In this document: one piece after another, positions 1 through 10,639 of the stretch | Layout of the letters: each line of letters opens with the position of its first letter | Numbering within the stretch: the stretch's first letter is position 1 | Source: Desmodus rotundus | Lineage: Eukaryota > Chordata > Mammalia > Chiroptera > Phyllostomidae | DNA length: 64,000 bases | Reading direction: 5' to 3' | Assembly (NCBI RefSeq): GCF_022682495.2 | Contig: NC_071392.1 | Coordinates: 74,236,097 to 74,300,096, forward strand | Translations under genes and position numbers: made by a program | Notes under the pieces: model-generated | Databases searched by the model: none | Told to the model about the DNA's origin: nothing | The model's input: only the letters and a program-made list of their open reading frames with translations

Positions 1-540
1 TGGATGAAAGAGCTGCCACCAGCCTGAGTCTTGGGGCGATTACTTGAGGAGAGTCACATCCTGGGCTGTTATGTGAGAAATACTCCTCTCTGTTATTTAA
101 AACATTAAATAATTATTGTTCATGCAGATGACTTAGTCTATGTAATATAAGAGGTAAGCTAAAGTTAAGCTATGTGTGGTTTCCAGGATTCAAAAAGAGG
201 TGAAGACACAGACAATTGTTGATAGGGATGAAATATAATTCATTTTTCAGATGAACTAGCCTATGTCTGTATTTGTCTAATGATAATAATTCCCACTAAA
301 ATCCCCAACTTCTACTGTAGACACCACCAACATTCTCAGTTTTAATTTCCAGGAAACTCAAAGGATATGTGATGGATGTATAAGAAGAAAGAAAAGGTAA
401 ATAAGTCATATCAATCAGAATAGACTGAACACTTCAGTTTAATTTCAAATATACTTCTTCAGTGATTATTCTTTACAAGGTAGTGTCAGAACTATAGGGA
501 ACACAAAAATGAACATGACTCATAGGAGTGTTAACAAAAA
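1..540. other. Intergenic sequence, nothing recognised
   Basis: AT-rich upstream flank of SND1. No open reading frame, RNA gene or repeat family could be supported here. Confidence 0.5.
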
Positions 541-548
541 GTTCACAG

Positions 549-774
549 GCCAGCTCTGGATGGTGTGACTCAGTTGGTTGAGCATTGTCCTGCAGACCGA
601 AAGGTCGCCGGTTCGATTCCCGGTGAGGGCACATGCCTGGTTTGTGGGCTGGTTCCCAGTTGGGGGCATGCGAGAGGCAACCAATCGATGTTTCTCTCTT
701 ACACTGATGTTTCTCTCCCTCTCTTTCTCCCTCCCCTCCCCTTTCTCTAAAAATAAATAAAGTCTTTTAAAAAT
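549..774 (+). mobile_element. VES-type SINE (tRNA-derived, bat)
   Basis: The tRNA-like head contains the B-box-like GGTTCGATTCCC. It is followed by GGGCACATGCCTGG, a long CT-rich stretch and an A-rich AATAAATAAA tail. Imperfect flanking duplications (GTTCACAG at 541-548, GGTCACAG at 775-782) mark the ends. The short open frames across it are SINE sequence and not genes. Confidence 0.93.
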
Positions 775-2514
775 GGTCACAGTCCAGTTCAACTGTTACA
801 GAAATAACTATGATACAGGGAAAGTGTAGTGCATACCATTGGAAAGGTATAAACCAAGGGACCTGGGGAATCATTTCTGATTGCAGGTATATCAGGAAAG
901 TGTATGGGAAACGCTGTATCTACACTGAATCAAAGGTTATTCCAAGTGAAGGAATTGGAAGAGCAAGAACTCGGGCAGGAAGCCCTGGGTGTATTTAGGT
1001 GAATTTTCTAGTGTGGCTAGGGGTGCTGGAGCCAAAGTGAGTAGCACAGGGCTATATGACACTGGGTTTGGTCCTCCAATGTACAGGAGTTTTTTCCACA
1101 GGTAGGAGAAGGTGGAGACGTTGAGGAAGCCCTTGTTACCTCCACTCCAAGGAGGTAGGGCCTTTAGGAGAAGAGGTTGGAAAGGAGGCCCTAGTCTGGA
1201 GGCAGCAGAGATGAAACATAGGCTTCCTGCTTTTGGCTTTTTTAGTCTGGAGAGAACAAAGGCACAGGATTCTTCATTGAGAGAAGGAATGGGACTTAGA
1301 AATAGGCCTGAGTTCTAGGAAGAGCAGAATGGGACCAGAAGCAAGGAAGAGGTGCAGTGCTCTGGACTTTAAACAGGCTTTTGCTTTCTTGATAAAAATG
1401 GGCAGAAATTTCTTGCACTGGTCTTTTGCCTCTTCTTCTTCCTAAATCATCTGGTGTTGAAGCAACTATTTTGTAACTACAAGGAAAAACCAAGAGAATT
1501 GCAGAGACGTCTGCCCTGAGATGGTTGAGCCTCTCCACAAGTATCTCCAATTCTTTGTTCTGTGAAAGGAAAATATATGTTTATCCCATGGTTAATCTAG
1601 GTTGTTATGACTTGCGAAGACATTCCTAACTCTGAGTCTGCAGCCCACTGACTTCAGGATCCTGGGACCAGAGAGAAAGGAAGCCTCAGGTTCCATCCTA
1701 GCTTGATCATTTCAGTTTGCAGAGTGGAGACAGAGACTCAAAACAAAACTCTTCCTTGTCATAAAGGTGGTGCCACTGGCTGGAGATTTACTTATGTCTT
1801 TTTTTTTTTTTTTTTTTTTTAGAGACTTGAGTATGACAGGCAGGGTTCAAGGTGACAAAACTTGACAGTTTTGGTTAAAGCCAATGGCTGTAGCAGGAGC
1901 AAATCAATATATAATTATCTAAGTCTACTGAGAAGCCGGAGGCATTGATTAATGGCATTCAGGAGAATGGAATGAAGGTTGGGCTTGCCATTCAATGACA
2001 AAAAGCACAGGATACAAAGTTGATCCAATGACTAAAAGTTTTGTAACCACTACCCCAATCATATACTTGTACAAATAAATTCTTTACATTGACTTACTAT
2101 ATAGATAGGGCAAATTGGGAGGAACACATTATTTTTCTTAGGTTGATAGGAATTCTGTTTTGCTGTGAAGTTTGAGAAATACTGTCTAAGTCATAGATAG
2201 GCACAGGATAAATTTTCTTTTCTTTCTTTAAAACAGAATTTGGGTCCAACTTTTAACATAAATTTTTTTGTTTCTTAAGATTAAAAAGAAATGATGCCTT
2301 ATGATATCATGTATTTTAATCAAGTTTGGATTACATGAAGCATATAGAACTAACTTAATTTAAAAATCTACATAAAGGATTATGGTATCAGATACGATAG
2401 CAAGATTCAAGTTTAGTCACCCGGACCAGTACTGTGTAATACATTAGTCAGTGACCTCTTGTGGTGATCTAAACTTATCTCTTTTTTTATTTTTATTTTT
2501 TGTTTATTTCCTTG
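775..2514. other. Intergenic sequence, mostly unrecognised
   Basis: Apart from a run of about 21 T at 1800-1820, no repeat family or gene is recognisable. The open frames here (for example 1112-1318) are short, lack homology I recognise and have no splice or promoter context. Confidence 0.45.
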
Positions 2515-2683
2515 TTTTCAAACTTAATTTAATTAAAAATTTAACTATTGAAAATTCACTTCCTTAGTTGCACTAGCCACACTTCAAGTGTTCTGTAGCC
2601 ACATGGGGCTGGGGGTTACTGTGTTAGACAGAGCATATACAGAACACTTTCATCACTGCAGAAAGTTCTTTTGGACAGGGCTG
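2515..2683 (-). mobile_element. hAT-Charlie-type nonautonomous DNA transposon fragment (MER3-like)
   Basis: The segment has the pattern GCACTAGCCACA, then GTAGCCACATGG, then a right terminal motif TTGGACAGGGCTG. This is the usual end of an old mammalian hAT-Charlie family with TIR CAGYGCTGTCC. The left end fades into AT-rich sequence. The subfamily name is from memory. Confidence 0.55.
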
Positions 2684-2738
2684 ATCTAGATAACTTGGGT
2701 TTGTGAGCCTTTTCTTTTATAAGCATTCAGTGAAACTC

Positions 2739-3361
2739 TGTAGGAGTCAGCTCATATTGCCATAACAAGATACCACAGATTGGGTGGTCTAAAAAACAGA
2801 AATTATAAAGGCTCGAACTCCAAGATCAAGGTGCAAGTGTTGGTTCTTAGTGAGGCCTCTCTTTCTGGCTTGTAGAAACGCCTTTTTGCTGTGTCCTCAC
2901 GTGACCTTTTCTCTGTGCACCTGCAAAGGGGGAGAGAGGTGAACTGTAGAGACATAGATAGGCACATAGCTCTCTGGTCCCTCTCATTCTTATAAGAACA
3001 TCAATTCTGCCCTGGGTGGTGTGGCGCAGTTGGTTGGAGTGGCATCCCTCCCATACACCAAAAGGTTGGGGGTTTGATTTCGGGTCAGGGCACATACCTA
3101 GGTTGTAGGTTTAGTCCCCAGCTGAGGCACAGAGGGGAGGCAACCAATTGATGTTTCTCTCTTACGCTGATGTTTTTTTCCCTCTCTAAAATTAGTAAAC
3201 ATTTTTAAAAATTAAAAAAAAAGAACACCAATTTTATCAGATTAGGGCCCCACATTTATAACCTCATTTAACCTTCATTACCTCCATAGCATTCTTGTCT
3301 CCAAAAATAGGGCTTTGGCTTCAACATAGGAAGTCTGGGGAATACAATTCAGCCCATAACA
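2739..3361 (-). mobile_element. MaLR (ERVL-MaLR) solo LTR, interrupted by a VES SINE
   Basis: Read on the minus strand, the LTR starts with TGTTATGGGCTGAATTGTAT. It continues through the typical MST/MLT1 features, including ACCTCATTTAACC (plus-strand sense) and the CCATAACAAGATACCACAGA end. About 411 bp remain once the SINE at 3009-3220 is removed, which is normal for this LTR class. Five-base flanks AACTC (2734-2738) and AACTT (3362-3366) look like the 5-bp target duplication with one mutation. It is ancient and non-coding, with no viral gene remnants. Confidence 0.75.
3009..3220 (+). mobile_element. VES-type SINE nested in the MaLR LTR
   Basis: The SINE head GCCCTGGGTGGTGTGG, an internal CAGGGCACATACC and an A-rich tail are present. 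A 15-bp target duplication, AAGAACAYCAATTYT, flanks it at 2994-3008 and 3221-3235. It splits the older LTR cleanly, so it is the younger insertion. Confidence 0.93.
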
Positions 3362-3739
3362 AACTTTAAAAAGGAGAAGGAGAAAAGGAGGAGAGGGAAG
3401 AAAAGGACGTCAAAGCCAGATGGATAGGGTCTCATGTTCTATGCTAAAGAATTGAAAATTTATACTAAAGCAGAAGGGGAGCCACTGCAATTTAAGGAGG
3501 GAGTCTATGTGACTGAGATTTGCATTGTAGAAGGAACACCAGGTTCACAGTATGGAGGATGTGTTGAAGTTTGAAGTCGGAGGTAGACCAGTGAGAATGA
3601 AGACAGGGAGTCACTCTAGTGTTTTCTCCTGTTTCCCCAAAGGAAACTTACTGGAGGATTGAAAATTCTTTCTCTGCCAGGCCTCTGGATTCTATTGTAC
3701 TAGTGCAGGTCTAGGGTGAGAGGGACACCAGTCAAATAG

Positions 3740-3960
3740 TTAAGAGCATACTATGGTCAGAAAGTTCTGGGTTCAAACAAATCTTGACTCCATCGCTTAT
3801 TAGCTATTGACCTAGAGTTGGTTGCTTACCTTTTCTTAGCAATCACATCCTCCTTTATAGAAAGAGATTAGTTATATCTGCTATGAGGATCACAGGCTCT
3901 TTCCTTCCTGTAAAGTATTGTTCTAAGGATAAGTATGTAGTGCAGGTAAAAGCATTTAGC
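3740..3960 (+). repeat. MIR fragment
   Basis: The order of MIR motifs is visible: GTTCTGGGTTCAAA, then TTAGCTATTGACC (for TAGCTGTGTGACC), then TTGCTTACCTTTTCTTAGC. Divergence is high, as expected for this ancient tRNA-SINE. Confidence 0.6.
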
Positions 3961-4177
3961 TCAAACTCTGTTTATTTATTTATTTATTAAACAATGTTCA
4001 TGATTTATTTCTTTGATATGGTAACAGCATTTCCCAAGGAAATGGTACAATCTTTTTTGCATGTTATTTCACACCCAAAAGAGGTGTATTTGTGTCTGCT
4101 TGTGCTTTGGGTTCATTTTGCAGTAGATGAACCCAAAGCCTCCTCACCTGGTGTCAGTCCTGGCAATGCTGCTTCTT

Positions 4178-4365
4178 CTTTTTTGAACTTTATTTATTGA
4201 TTTGAAAGAGAAAGGAAGGGAGAGAGAGAGGAAGAGAGAAAAACATTGCTTTGTTGTTCTACTTATTTATGCATTCATTCGTTGTTTCTTATATGTGTCC
4301 TGACAGGGGATCGAACCCACAAACTTGGTGTATGGGGACAAGGCTCTAAACAACTAGCTAGGGCT
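4178..4365 (-). mobile_element. VES-related SINE, older subtype
   Basis: Reversed SINE: TTTATTTATTGATTT start, GAGAGAGAGGAAGAGAG, the subtype core TTATTTATGCATTCATTCG, GGGGATCGAACCC (B box in reverse) and AGCTAGGGCT end. It is more diverged than the other copies. Confidence 0.75.
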
Positions 4366-4999
4366 GAAAGTCTTTTTAGTGTATATGTTTTGTGCTCAGT
4401 ATACTTTGACCATTATTACTACCAGGGATATATTTCTTAAATTTACTCTCAAAGGAGTACAAGAAATGGGGCAATTGTTTAAATGAATCTTGTCCATTTC
4501 TCAATTGTGGGTGTTCTCCATCACACAGAAGGAATCAATCACCTTTAAGGATTTTAAAGTCTCTCTCTTTCTTAAGCAGCTCCATTTATTTAAGTAAATA
4601 GCTTGTAAATAAATCATTGGTAAACATTACAAGATTAAATATACTTTCAAAAGCTTGCCAGTATATATAAAATTCACCAACATATTTCCTTTAAAAAATA
4701 AAATATGTTCAGAGTACCCTTGATATAAAATGACTGACCCTGTCCTCTGACAGGGCCACCAGAGACATCTTATAGGAGGTGGGGTTTCCATTAAGAGAAG
4801 CTAGAAATGCAATCTCCACCATGCTTCTAAATTAGCAGATGTTCCTGTATCACCTTTCTTGAGAGAAGGTGAAGCTTTCTCACCTCTACACCTGCTCGAC
4901 ACTCAGTTCATCCCATCTGGTCCGATGCTGCCCAGGCACAGAGGTGACCAGAATCTAATTCTAAGGATGAGAAGGCATCTCTTTCCTCCTGTGAAGGCA

Positions 5000-5148
5000 C
5001 AGTGATCATGAATTTTAGAGTCACTTGAACTCATGTTGAATCCCTACTCTACCACATACTAGCCAGGTGACCTTCAACAAACATTCTACATGAATCTCTA
5101 GGTCCTTGTAGGTAAAATGAACGTGATAATACTTTTCTCTTACGCATT
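5000..5148 (+). repeat. MIR fragment
   Basis: CTACCACATACTAGCCAGGTGACCTT followed by a TAAAATGAACGTGATAATA segment matches the MIR layout (TAGCTGTGTGACCTT, then AAAATGGGGATAATA). Confidence 0.6.
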
Positions 5149-5150
5149 TA

Positions 5151-5318
5151 TTTATTTACAGAGCAGCAGCAGCTCTCCGTGCCAGGCATTGTGCCGGGAA
5201 TGCTACTGTCAATAAATAAGACGGTCTGATAACAAATATTTACAGGGCAGCAGCAGCTCTCCGTGACAGGCATTGTGCTCGGAATGCTACTGCCAATAAA
5301 TCAGACAGCCTGATAACA
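5151..5318. repeat. 84-bp tandem direct duplication
   Basis: Two adjacent copies, 5151-5234 and 5235-5318, share the order TTACAGRGCAGCAGCAGCTC, GGCATTGTGC, GGAATGCTACTG, CAATAAAT and CTGATAACA at a constant offset of 84 bp. About ten substitutions separate them. The unit appears to derive from an ancient L2-type repeat that continues to the right. Confidence 0.85.
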
Positions 5319-5480
5319 TTTCAGTGGGCAAAAAGACAACTATATTACAATCTGATAAGTGCCCTGATAAACCAAAAATAGGAGGAAAGATAACTTATCC
5401 TGTCCTTAGGGAAGGCAATCTTCTCAATGTCTTCCAGGAGACGCATTCTGATTTCTAAGTGAGGAGTTGAAGGATGAGGA
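5319..5480 (-). repeat. Probable L2-derived sequence
   Basis: CTGATAAGTGCCCTGATAAA and TAAGTGAGGAGTTGAAGGATG follow the order of old LINE2 3' sequence in antisense. Assignment is by weak resemblance only. Confidence 0.35.
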
Positions 5481-5981
5481 AGTAGTTAGTAGTGAGGTGA
5501 AGTGAGTAGGAATGGAGAGGCAGCAAAATTTATATTCAAATACTGATATTTGTATTTACCAGCAATTTATTTAGCATATATTCACTGTGGGGATAGTAAT
5601 AATTTTATAAACCAATAGTATATATAAGATAATATCTTTCAATAAGCCAAATAATGAAATAACCTACTCCAAACAAATGACAGATTAATCACACTATTTT
5701 TCCAGGCAAGAAGAGGTGAAGGAATAAAGTCTAAATTTTAACAGAGGTGTACTTTTTTTTATACAAGGACAGACAGCATCCAACTCAGAGCTGATTTCCA
5801 GCTGCCAGAGCAAAAATAAAAGTCTCCTGTTGCTAGAGCACATTGCTAGGGAACAAAGACACCACTGTTGGCAGGGAGGTTGATCTTTTTCAAGGGAGCT
5901 CTGAGTGGTTTATCACCAATGTCATTGCTAACATCCAGTCATGACTTACTTCATTCTTACATCAAAACAACTTTACTTGTA

Positions 5982-6204
5982 GCCCTGGCTAGTGTAGTTC
6001 AATGGATTGAGCACTGGCCTGCAAACCAAAAGTTTGCTTGTTCAATTCCCAGTCAGGGCACATGCCTGGGTTGTGGGCCAGGTCTCCAGGTGGGCATGTG
6101 AAAGACAGACGACTGATGTTTCTCTGACACATCGATGTTTCTCTCCTTCTTTGTCTTCCTCCTTTCCCCCCTCTCTAAAATAAATTAAAATATATTTTTA
6201 AAAA
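5982..6204 (+). mobile_element. VES-type SINE
   Basis: Full-length copy from GCCCTGGCTAGTG to the A-rich tail, with CAGTCAGGGCACATGCCTGG in the middle. The 13-bp target duplications AACTTTACTTGTA (5969-5981) and AACTTTACTTCTA (6205-6217) differ at one base. Confidence 0.94.
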
Positions 6205-6424
6205 ACTTTACTTCTAGATACAACTTTTTTTTTTTTTTTTGGTCTTTGTCATGGTCATAAATAAGTTTACTTAAGTCACAAGCAAGTGGATTTGAAAGCA
6301 TATTAAAACAATATGCAACCCCTTGAAAGACCATGTTCACTTGGCCTGTGCAGACTGTGTGAGATAGAGCTGTGAGAAAAGAGCTGGTATTGAGAAGTCA
6401 CAGGAGAAATTAGGGGAGTAGAGA

Positions 6425-6590
6425 GGCCTGATCAGATCTGCATTTTAGAATTATCATTTTGGCTGCAGTAGGAAGAATTGCTGGAGTATAGCTAAGGAAG
6501 ACTGTGTCAGGGAGCTCTAGTATAAGCCTCGTGCAACAATCCAGGTGAAAATATGCCAGGTTTAAGCAACAGGAGAGATTTGATAATCAT
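6425..6590 (-). repeat. Probable L2 fragment
   Basis: CATTTTGGCTGCAGTAGGAAGA and CAACAATCCAGGTGAAAATA match the order of antisense LINE2 sequence (TCTGGCTGCTG, then GCAGTAATCCAGG). Old and diverged. Confidence 0.45.
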
Positions 6591-6599
6591 AACAAATTT

Positions 6600-6825
6600 A
6601 ACACATAGATCTAGGCAGTGTTCTGTGTTTAACAAATACTGATTCATTTAATCCTCAATATCAGAACAACCCTTGGAAGTAGGTCCTGTTATTATCTTCA
6701 TTTTACAGATGAGAAATGCATGGAACAGAGATACTATATAATTTGCTTAAGGTTATACAGGGTTGGGGTTCTGGCTGTCTGGTTCCAGAGCCTGTGTACT
6801 TGACTGCCCTGCTGTGGACCTAACA
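6600..6825 (-). repeat. MIR element
   Basis: Antisense MIR with a nearly complete motif order: TCATTTAATCCTCA, AACAACCCTTGGAAGTAGG, TTATTATCTTCATTTTACAG, TTGCTTAAGGTTATACAG and CTGGTTCCAGAGCCTGTG. Confidence 0.8.
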
Positions 6826-7965
6826 GATTTCAGAGATTTACTAAGAACTCAGGAATGAGGAGGCGGGGGCAGTTATTGACCATCTCCGGATTTCTGGCTT
6901 GCAGCTGAGTAGCTCTGGGTATCATTATTTGGGCTGAGACACATACTACGGAAAAGCAGGTTGGGGAGGAAACAGGAAGTTCCTTGTGAGACATGTTGAA
7001 CTTGAATTTCCAAGGTGACAGCCACAGGCAGATACCTAGAGTATCACTGATATATATGTCTAGAATCCAAGAGAGAGATTTTAACAGGCTCTATATATTT
7101 AGGAATCATTAGCATGCAGCCATGGGGATGGATGTCATGAAAGAATGTTTCAAATTAGAAAAGAAGATGCTCTGAGAAGAGCCCCGAGGAACATCAATAG
7201 TAAGTAACAGGCAAAAGAAGAGTCATTCACAGTGGAGATACAGAGGGACTAGAGAGATGGGAGGAGTACAAGGAGAGCTGGAGGGAAAAGACTCCTCAAA
7301 GAGCAAACAGTATTAAATGTTGTGGAGAGTTCAACAAAGTGGAGTGTGAAAAGTGTCCATCGAATGGAGTCACAAGGTGGTTATTAGTGACCTTGCAGAC
7401 CACAGTTTCAGTAAAATGTTAGGAACAATAGTTAGTGGAATGGGCTGAGAATCGAATGTAGGGTTAAGGATGTGGAGGCAACAAACAAAGAGTTTCACCA
7501 AGAGGGTTTGTTTGTGAAGAGAGGAGAGCTATCTGAAGAGAAATGCAGAGTAAAGGAAAGATTTTTGAAATTTATTTTTACTGTGCAAGAAATTTGATGT
7601 TTAAATGCTAATGGGAAGAAGCCAGGATAAACTGAGAGGTTATAAAAACAGGAGTGGGAAACAGGAGTGGGAATTCTCTCTTAAGAGAGTCCTTGAGAAG
7701 GTGGAGGAGTGGATCCTGAAAGGGAGAGTTTGGCATAGGCAGTAGGAGGGAGTTTTTTCTTTGTAACAAGGGAGAAGAAGAGAGGAATGAGAAGGAAGAT
7801 AAGTTTTTAAATTTGGTCGTGGGACATGGAAGGAGTTCTTGATGGCTTTTATTATCTCTCTGATGTAGAAGGCCTTATTACTGTTTGAGAGTATGGGAAC
7901 CAGTGGAATTGGAGTTAAGAGGAAAACGAGTTTTAAACAGAACAAGTGATGTTTAGGGCAGTGAA
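6826..7965. other. Intergenic sequence, nothing recognised
   Basis: Purine-rich plus strand with many GGAGA runs. No repeat family or gene could be supported. The minus-strand open frame at 7640-8011 is low-complexity and partly overlaps the L1 tail that follows. Confidence 0.4.
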
Positions 7966-8258
7966 AACACTCTGTACGATACCATAATGATAGATACATG
8001 TCGTTATACATTTGTACAAACCCAGAGAATGTGCACCATCAAGAGTGGTCTCTCATGTAAACTATGGACTCTGGATGATTGTGATGTGTCAATGTAATTT
8101 CATCAGCTGTAACAAATGTACCACTCTGGTGGGGGATGTTGATAATGGGAAATGCCGTGCATGTGCATGGGCAGAGAGTATAGGGAAAAATCTCTGTACC
8201 CTGTCCTCAATAATGCTGTTAAAAAAATTGCTCTTAAAAAAAAAAAAACCCTTAATTA
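7966..8258 (+). mobile_element. L1 3' end (LINE-1, old subfamily)
   Basis: The sequence follows the conserved 3' end of mammalian L1M: TACATGTCGTTATACATTTG, TGTAAACTATGGACTCTGG, AACAAATGTACCACTCTGG and TCTCTGTACC, then an A-rich tail at 8219-8250. Open frames here are relics of non-coding L1 3' UTR. Confidence 0.75.
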
Positions 8259-8399
8259 AACAAACATACAACCCAGACCAAATGGAGTTGGAGATCAAAG
8301 TGACTGAGTAAACAAGAAATTCCCAGTAGAAGGGAACAGGTAAAAAGAAGATAGAGAGGTTCATGGGCTTTGAATTCCACTTAAAATTAAAGAACAGTG

Positions 8400-8740
8400 T
8401 GTGACAGGCAACCTTTAAGATGATCACCAATGATCCTGCTTCCTGGTATTCACTCCCTTGTGTAATAATTCCTACTTCCTTGACTGTGGGCAGGATCTAG
8501 TGACTCTTCTAATGAATGGAATATAGCAAAGTGATGAGATGTTACTTCTGAGATGAGGTTAAAAAATGCCTTTGTCTTGCTTGCTCTGAGGGAAACCAGC
8601 TACCACACTGTGAGCTGTGCTATGAAGATGCTGACCCCACAACTTGACCCTGGGACGTGTGAAATGTGGGAGAATTAGCAAACAACTTCTTAAAAGAACT
8701 ACAGGATAAGTGGTGTCTTCGGTGCAGAGCTCGGTTTTAA
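8400..8740. repeat. Ancient interspersed repeat, family uncertain
   Basis: The motifs GACTGTGGGCAGGATCTAGTGACT, AATGGAATATAGCAAAG and CCACACTGTGAGCTGTGCTATG recall a common old mammalian LTR-type repeat. I could not assign it to a family with confidence. Confidence 0.35.
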
Positions 8741-9277
8741 AGATTAAGATTAAATGCCGTAATTCCTAAGGTCCTCGGCTCCACATTGGTGGGCACACGA
8801 ACGGTATTAGGAGTCTCTAAATATTCACTTAAATATTTGTATGCCGTGGCTTCCGCCCGCCCCCCCCCCGCAATATTTTTATTCAAAAGAGACAAGGGCT
8901 ACGTGAGGGGGTGGGAAAGGGGTGAAGGCTTGTAAAGTTCCTCACACTCCATCAGGGGGCTGCCTCCTCCGGGCTCAGGGAGAGCTTATAGCGAGGCTTT
9001 TCCTGCCTTCAGCGCAGCTGGAAGGAGCCCGAAGGGCGACAGTCATTCTCCTTACCGTAAAGGACACGTCACCCCCTAAAAGATGTATTCTTTCCTTCAA
9101 CAAACATTACTCTGAGCGCCGTACAAGCGCCAGACACCGGCGACACAAATACGAGCGAGATACAATCCAGGCTACAGGATAGAAGTGCAGCTGCTTTCCG
9201 CGCCTAGGCCAACGTAGGTAGAAGGTTTCACGGCGCTCAGACTTTTCCAAGTTCCCCCATACTTTTAGTTGAGGTAA

Positions 9278-9290
9278 AATTTCGGAAGTC
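9278..9290 (+). promoter_or_regulatory. Possible upstream ETS motif
   Basis: TTTCGGAAGTCGG contains the ETS-like core CGGAAGT, about 0.7 kb upstream of the start codon. Seen as a motif only; occupancy is unknown. Confidence 0.25.
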
Positions 9291-9420
9291 GGTGTGCTGC
9301 CAGTTCCGAGAACCCTCCACGACTTGGCCTCTTCGTCTCCGGGTTCCGGGTACCCACTCCCCGACCCAAGAGTGCCTTCCAAAATCGCCGGTATTCAAGT
9401 GAGCTCCCCGGAGGCTCGCG

Positions 9421-9453
9421 GGGCGGGGCGGGGCGGGGCAACAAAGGCGGGGC
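9421..9453. promoter_or_regulatory. SND1: Clustered GC boxes (Sp1/KLF)
   Basis: Three overlapping GGGCGGGGC units lie at 9421-9439 and a fourth GGCGGGGCC at 9447-9455. They sit about 0.5 kb upstream of the start codon. Sp1-family binding is inferred from the motif. Confidence 0.6.
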
Positions 9454-9522
9454 CAAGCTGGTGGGCGAGGCCGGCCTTACCCTTGGGGCTCCCAGGGCAC
9501 ACCGCGCCCCGCGGCCAGATGC

Positions 9523-9529
9523 TGACGTG
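9523..9529 (+). promoter_or_regulatory. TGACGTG element (UPRE/CRE-like)
   Basis: The heptamer TGACGTG occurs in GCTGACGTGTC. It is the core recognised by XBP1/ATF6 and CREB-like bZIP factors. A stress-response role is possible but not shown by sequence alone. Confidence 0.35.
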
Positions 9530-9574
9530 TCCTTTCCTTCTCACTACACCTCCCAACACTACCTAGAAGACTGT

Positions 9575-9591
9575 CCCGGAAGTCCCGCCCC
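9575..9591 (+). promoter_or_regulatory. ETS motif joined to a GC box
   Basis: CCCGGAAGT, a strong ETS consensus, is followed directly by CCCGCCCC, a reverse GC box. Adjacent ETS and Sp1 sites are common in TATA-less housekeeping promoters. Confidence 0.45.
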
Positions 9592-9663
9592 AGACTTTTC
9601 CAGTCACCGCAAATCAGCTCTTTCAGCGCTTCCTGGAGTTCGCCACCCTTTTTGGAACCAAGA

Positions 9664-9736
9664 GGCGGGGCCTCGCGAACAGGATGCCTATTGGCTTGAG
9701 GTCTGGCAGGCCCTGGGTGCTAATTGGCTGGAGGGC
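9664..9736 (-). promoter_or_regulatory. SND1: Two inverted CCAAT boxes with flanking GC boxes (core promoter)
   Basis: Inverted CCAAT boxes (ATTGG) lie at 9690-9694 and 9723-9727, 33 bp apart, both in the context ATTGGCT. GC boxes sit on either side: AGGCGGGGCC near 9663-9672 and GGGCGGGGGCG at about 9733-9743. No TATA box is visible. Paired CCAAT boxes about three helical turns apart are typical NF-Y sites, and transcription probably starts just downstream, near 9770-9810. NF-Y and Sp1 control of human SND1 has been reported as far as I recall; binding here is inferred. Confidence 0.65.
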
Positions 9737-9779
9737 GGGGGCGCTCTGGCACGCTTGCGCGGCGAATAGAACGTGTGGC

Positions 9780-9978
9780 GGCGGCCGAGATCTCGTCTCC
9801 TTTTTCAATCCCAGTCCTGCTGCTGCTTCTGTGAGCACCCGGCGCGTCCGTCCGTCCGTCGTCCGCTGCTAGTCGCCCGCCCGCTCCTCGCCGCGGCGGC
9901 CTCTCACCAACACCGACACCCACATTGACACCTCCAAGCCGGCCCTCCGCCTTACTCGCTGTTCTTCCATCTCTGCAC
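9780..9978 (+). other. SND1: SND1 5' untranslated region (approximate start)
   Basis: GC-rich leader with a CCGTCCGTCCGTC stretch. There is no ATG between 9703 and the start codon at 9979, so no upstream ORF competes for initiation. The left boundary is an estimate from the position of the CCAAT boxes. Confidence 0.5.
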
Positions 9979-10056
9979 ATGGCCTCCTCCGCGCAGAGCG
10001 GCGGCTCCTCCGGGGGACCCGCGGTCCCCACCGTGCAGCGGGGCATTGTCAAGATG
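9979..10056 (+). CDS. SND1: SND1 exon 1, coding part (residues 1-26)
   Basis: Begins [13 protein letters not shown], the flexible Ser/Gly-rich N-terminal tail of Tudor-SN, and ends QRGIVKM, the first strand leading into SN1. The ATG has G at +4 but C at -3, so its context is moderate. It is the first ATG after the promoter and matches the known protein start. The donor is ATG|GTGAGA and the exon ends in phase 0. From memory the human protein reads GIIKM here, so one conservative Ile-to-Val change is present. Confidence 0.97.
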
Positions 10057-10639
10057 GTGAGAACGGGGCCCCAGATACCTAGCCCACTGCCCGTCTCCAG
10101 GCGGGAGTCTGGCATTGGCTCCTCTTCCCCTCCTGCCAGACTGCAGAGTGTCCCAGGTCCCCTTCTCTCTGTCCCCCTTCTTCACTTTCCACCCATTGTC
10201 AGAATCCCCTCTAGAAGGAACCGTCACGGACTCTTCTTTCCTCCCGAACACCCTGACATCAGGGGTCACAGTGATTTCCATGGTCGCGGCACTCAGATCT
10301 TTTGGCTGTTTACCAGGACAGGCCGAATATTGTTTGATTAACAGAGATAATTGGTTGATATCTGTCTTCCCATTCCCCTTGTCCTTCTGTCCATTTTGAC
10401 ATTTGTAGAGCAGTTTGCAGTTTTTCTAGATCCCGATGTCCGCTCTTCCCTGGAACTCTAGGTGTACTTGGCCATCTTGAAGCTTTTCTGTTTCCACCGA
10501 CGCTCAGTTACTTACTCCAAGTTTCCTTGCTCTCTGGCCCTCATTTCCCTTTTTTTCCTTCCCACCTCTTGTGTCAAGTCTGTAATCCTGAGATATTTGT
10601 GCTCGCCCCTCCTTTTGACCCCTAAACTGTTAGGCACGT

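Larger units (their letters stand above)
9100..10060. promoter_or_regulatory. SND1: CpG-rich island at the SND1 promoter and first exon
   Basis: GC content and CpG frequency rise sharply here against an AT-rich background, with many CG dinucleotides between 9400 and 9960. The island covers the promoter, 5' UTR and exon 1, as expected for a broadly expressed gene. Bounds were judged by eye. Confidence 0.8.

Noticed and set aside
549..640. tRNA gene
   Set aside because: A-box and B-box-like sequences come from the tRNA-derived SINE head. There is no full cloverleaf, and SINE body and tail follow directly. The same applies to the other SINE copies.
7640..8430. Open frames of about 100-123 codons on both strands
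   Set aside because: They overlap the L1 3' end and purine-rich sequence, and show no domain or conserved motif I recognise.
9925..10341. 138-codon open frame over exon 1 and the start of intron 1
   Set aside because: It is in a different frame from the SND1 start and reads through the exon 1 donor. GC-rich promoters often have long chance frames.
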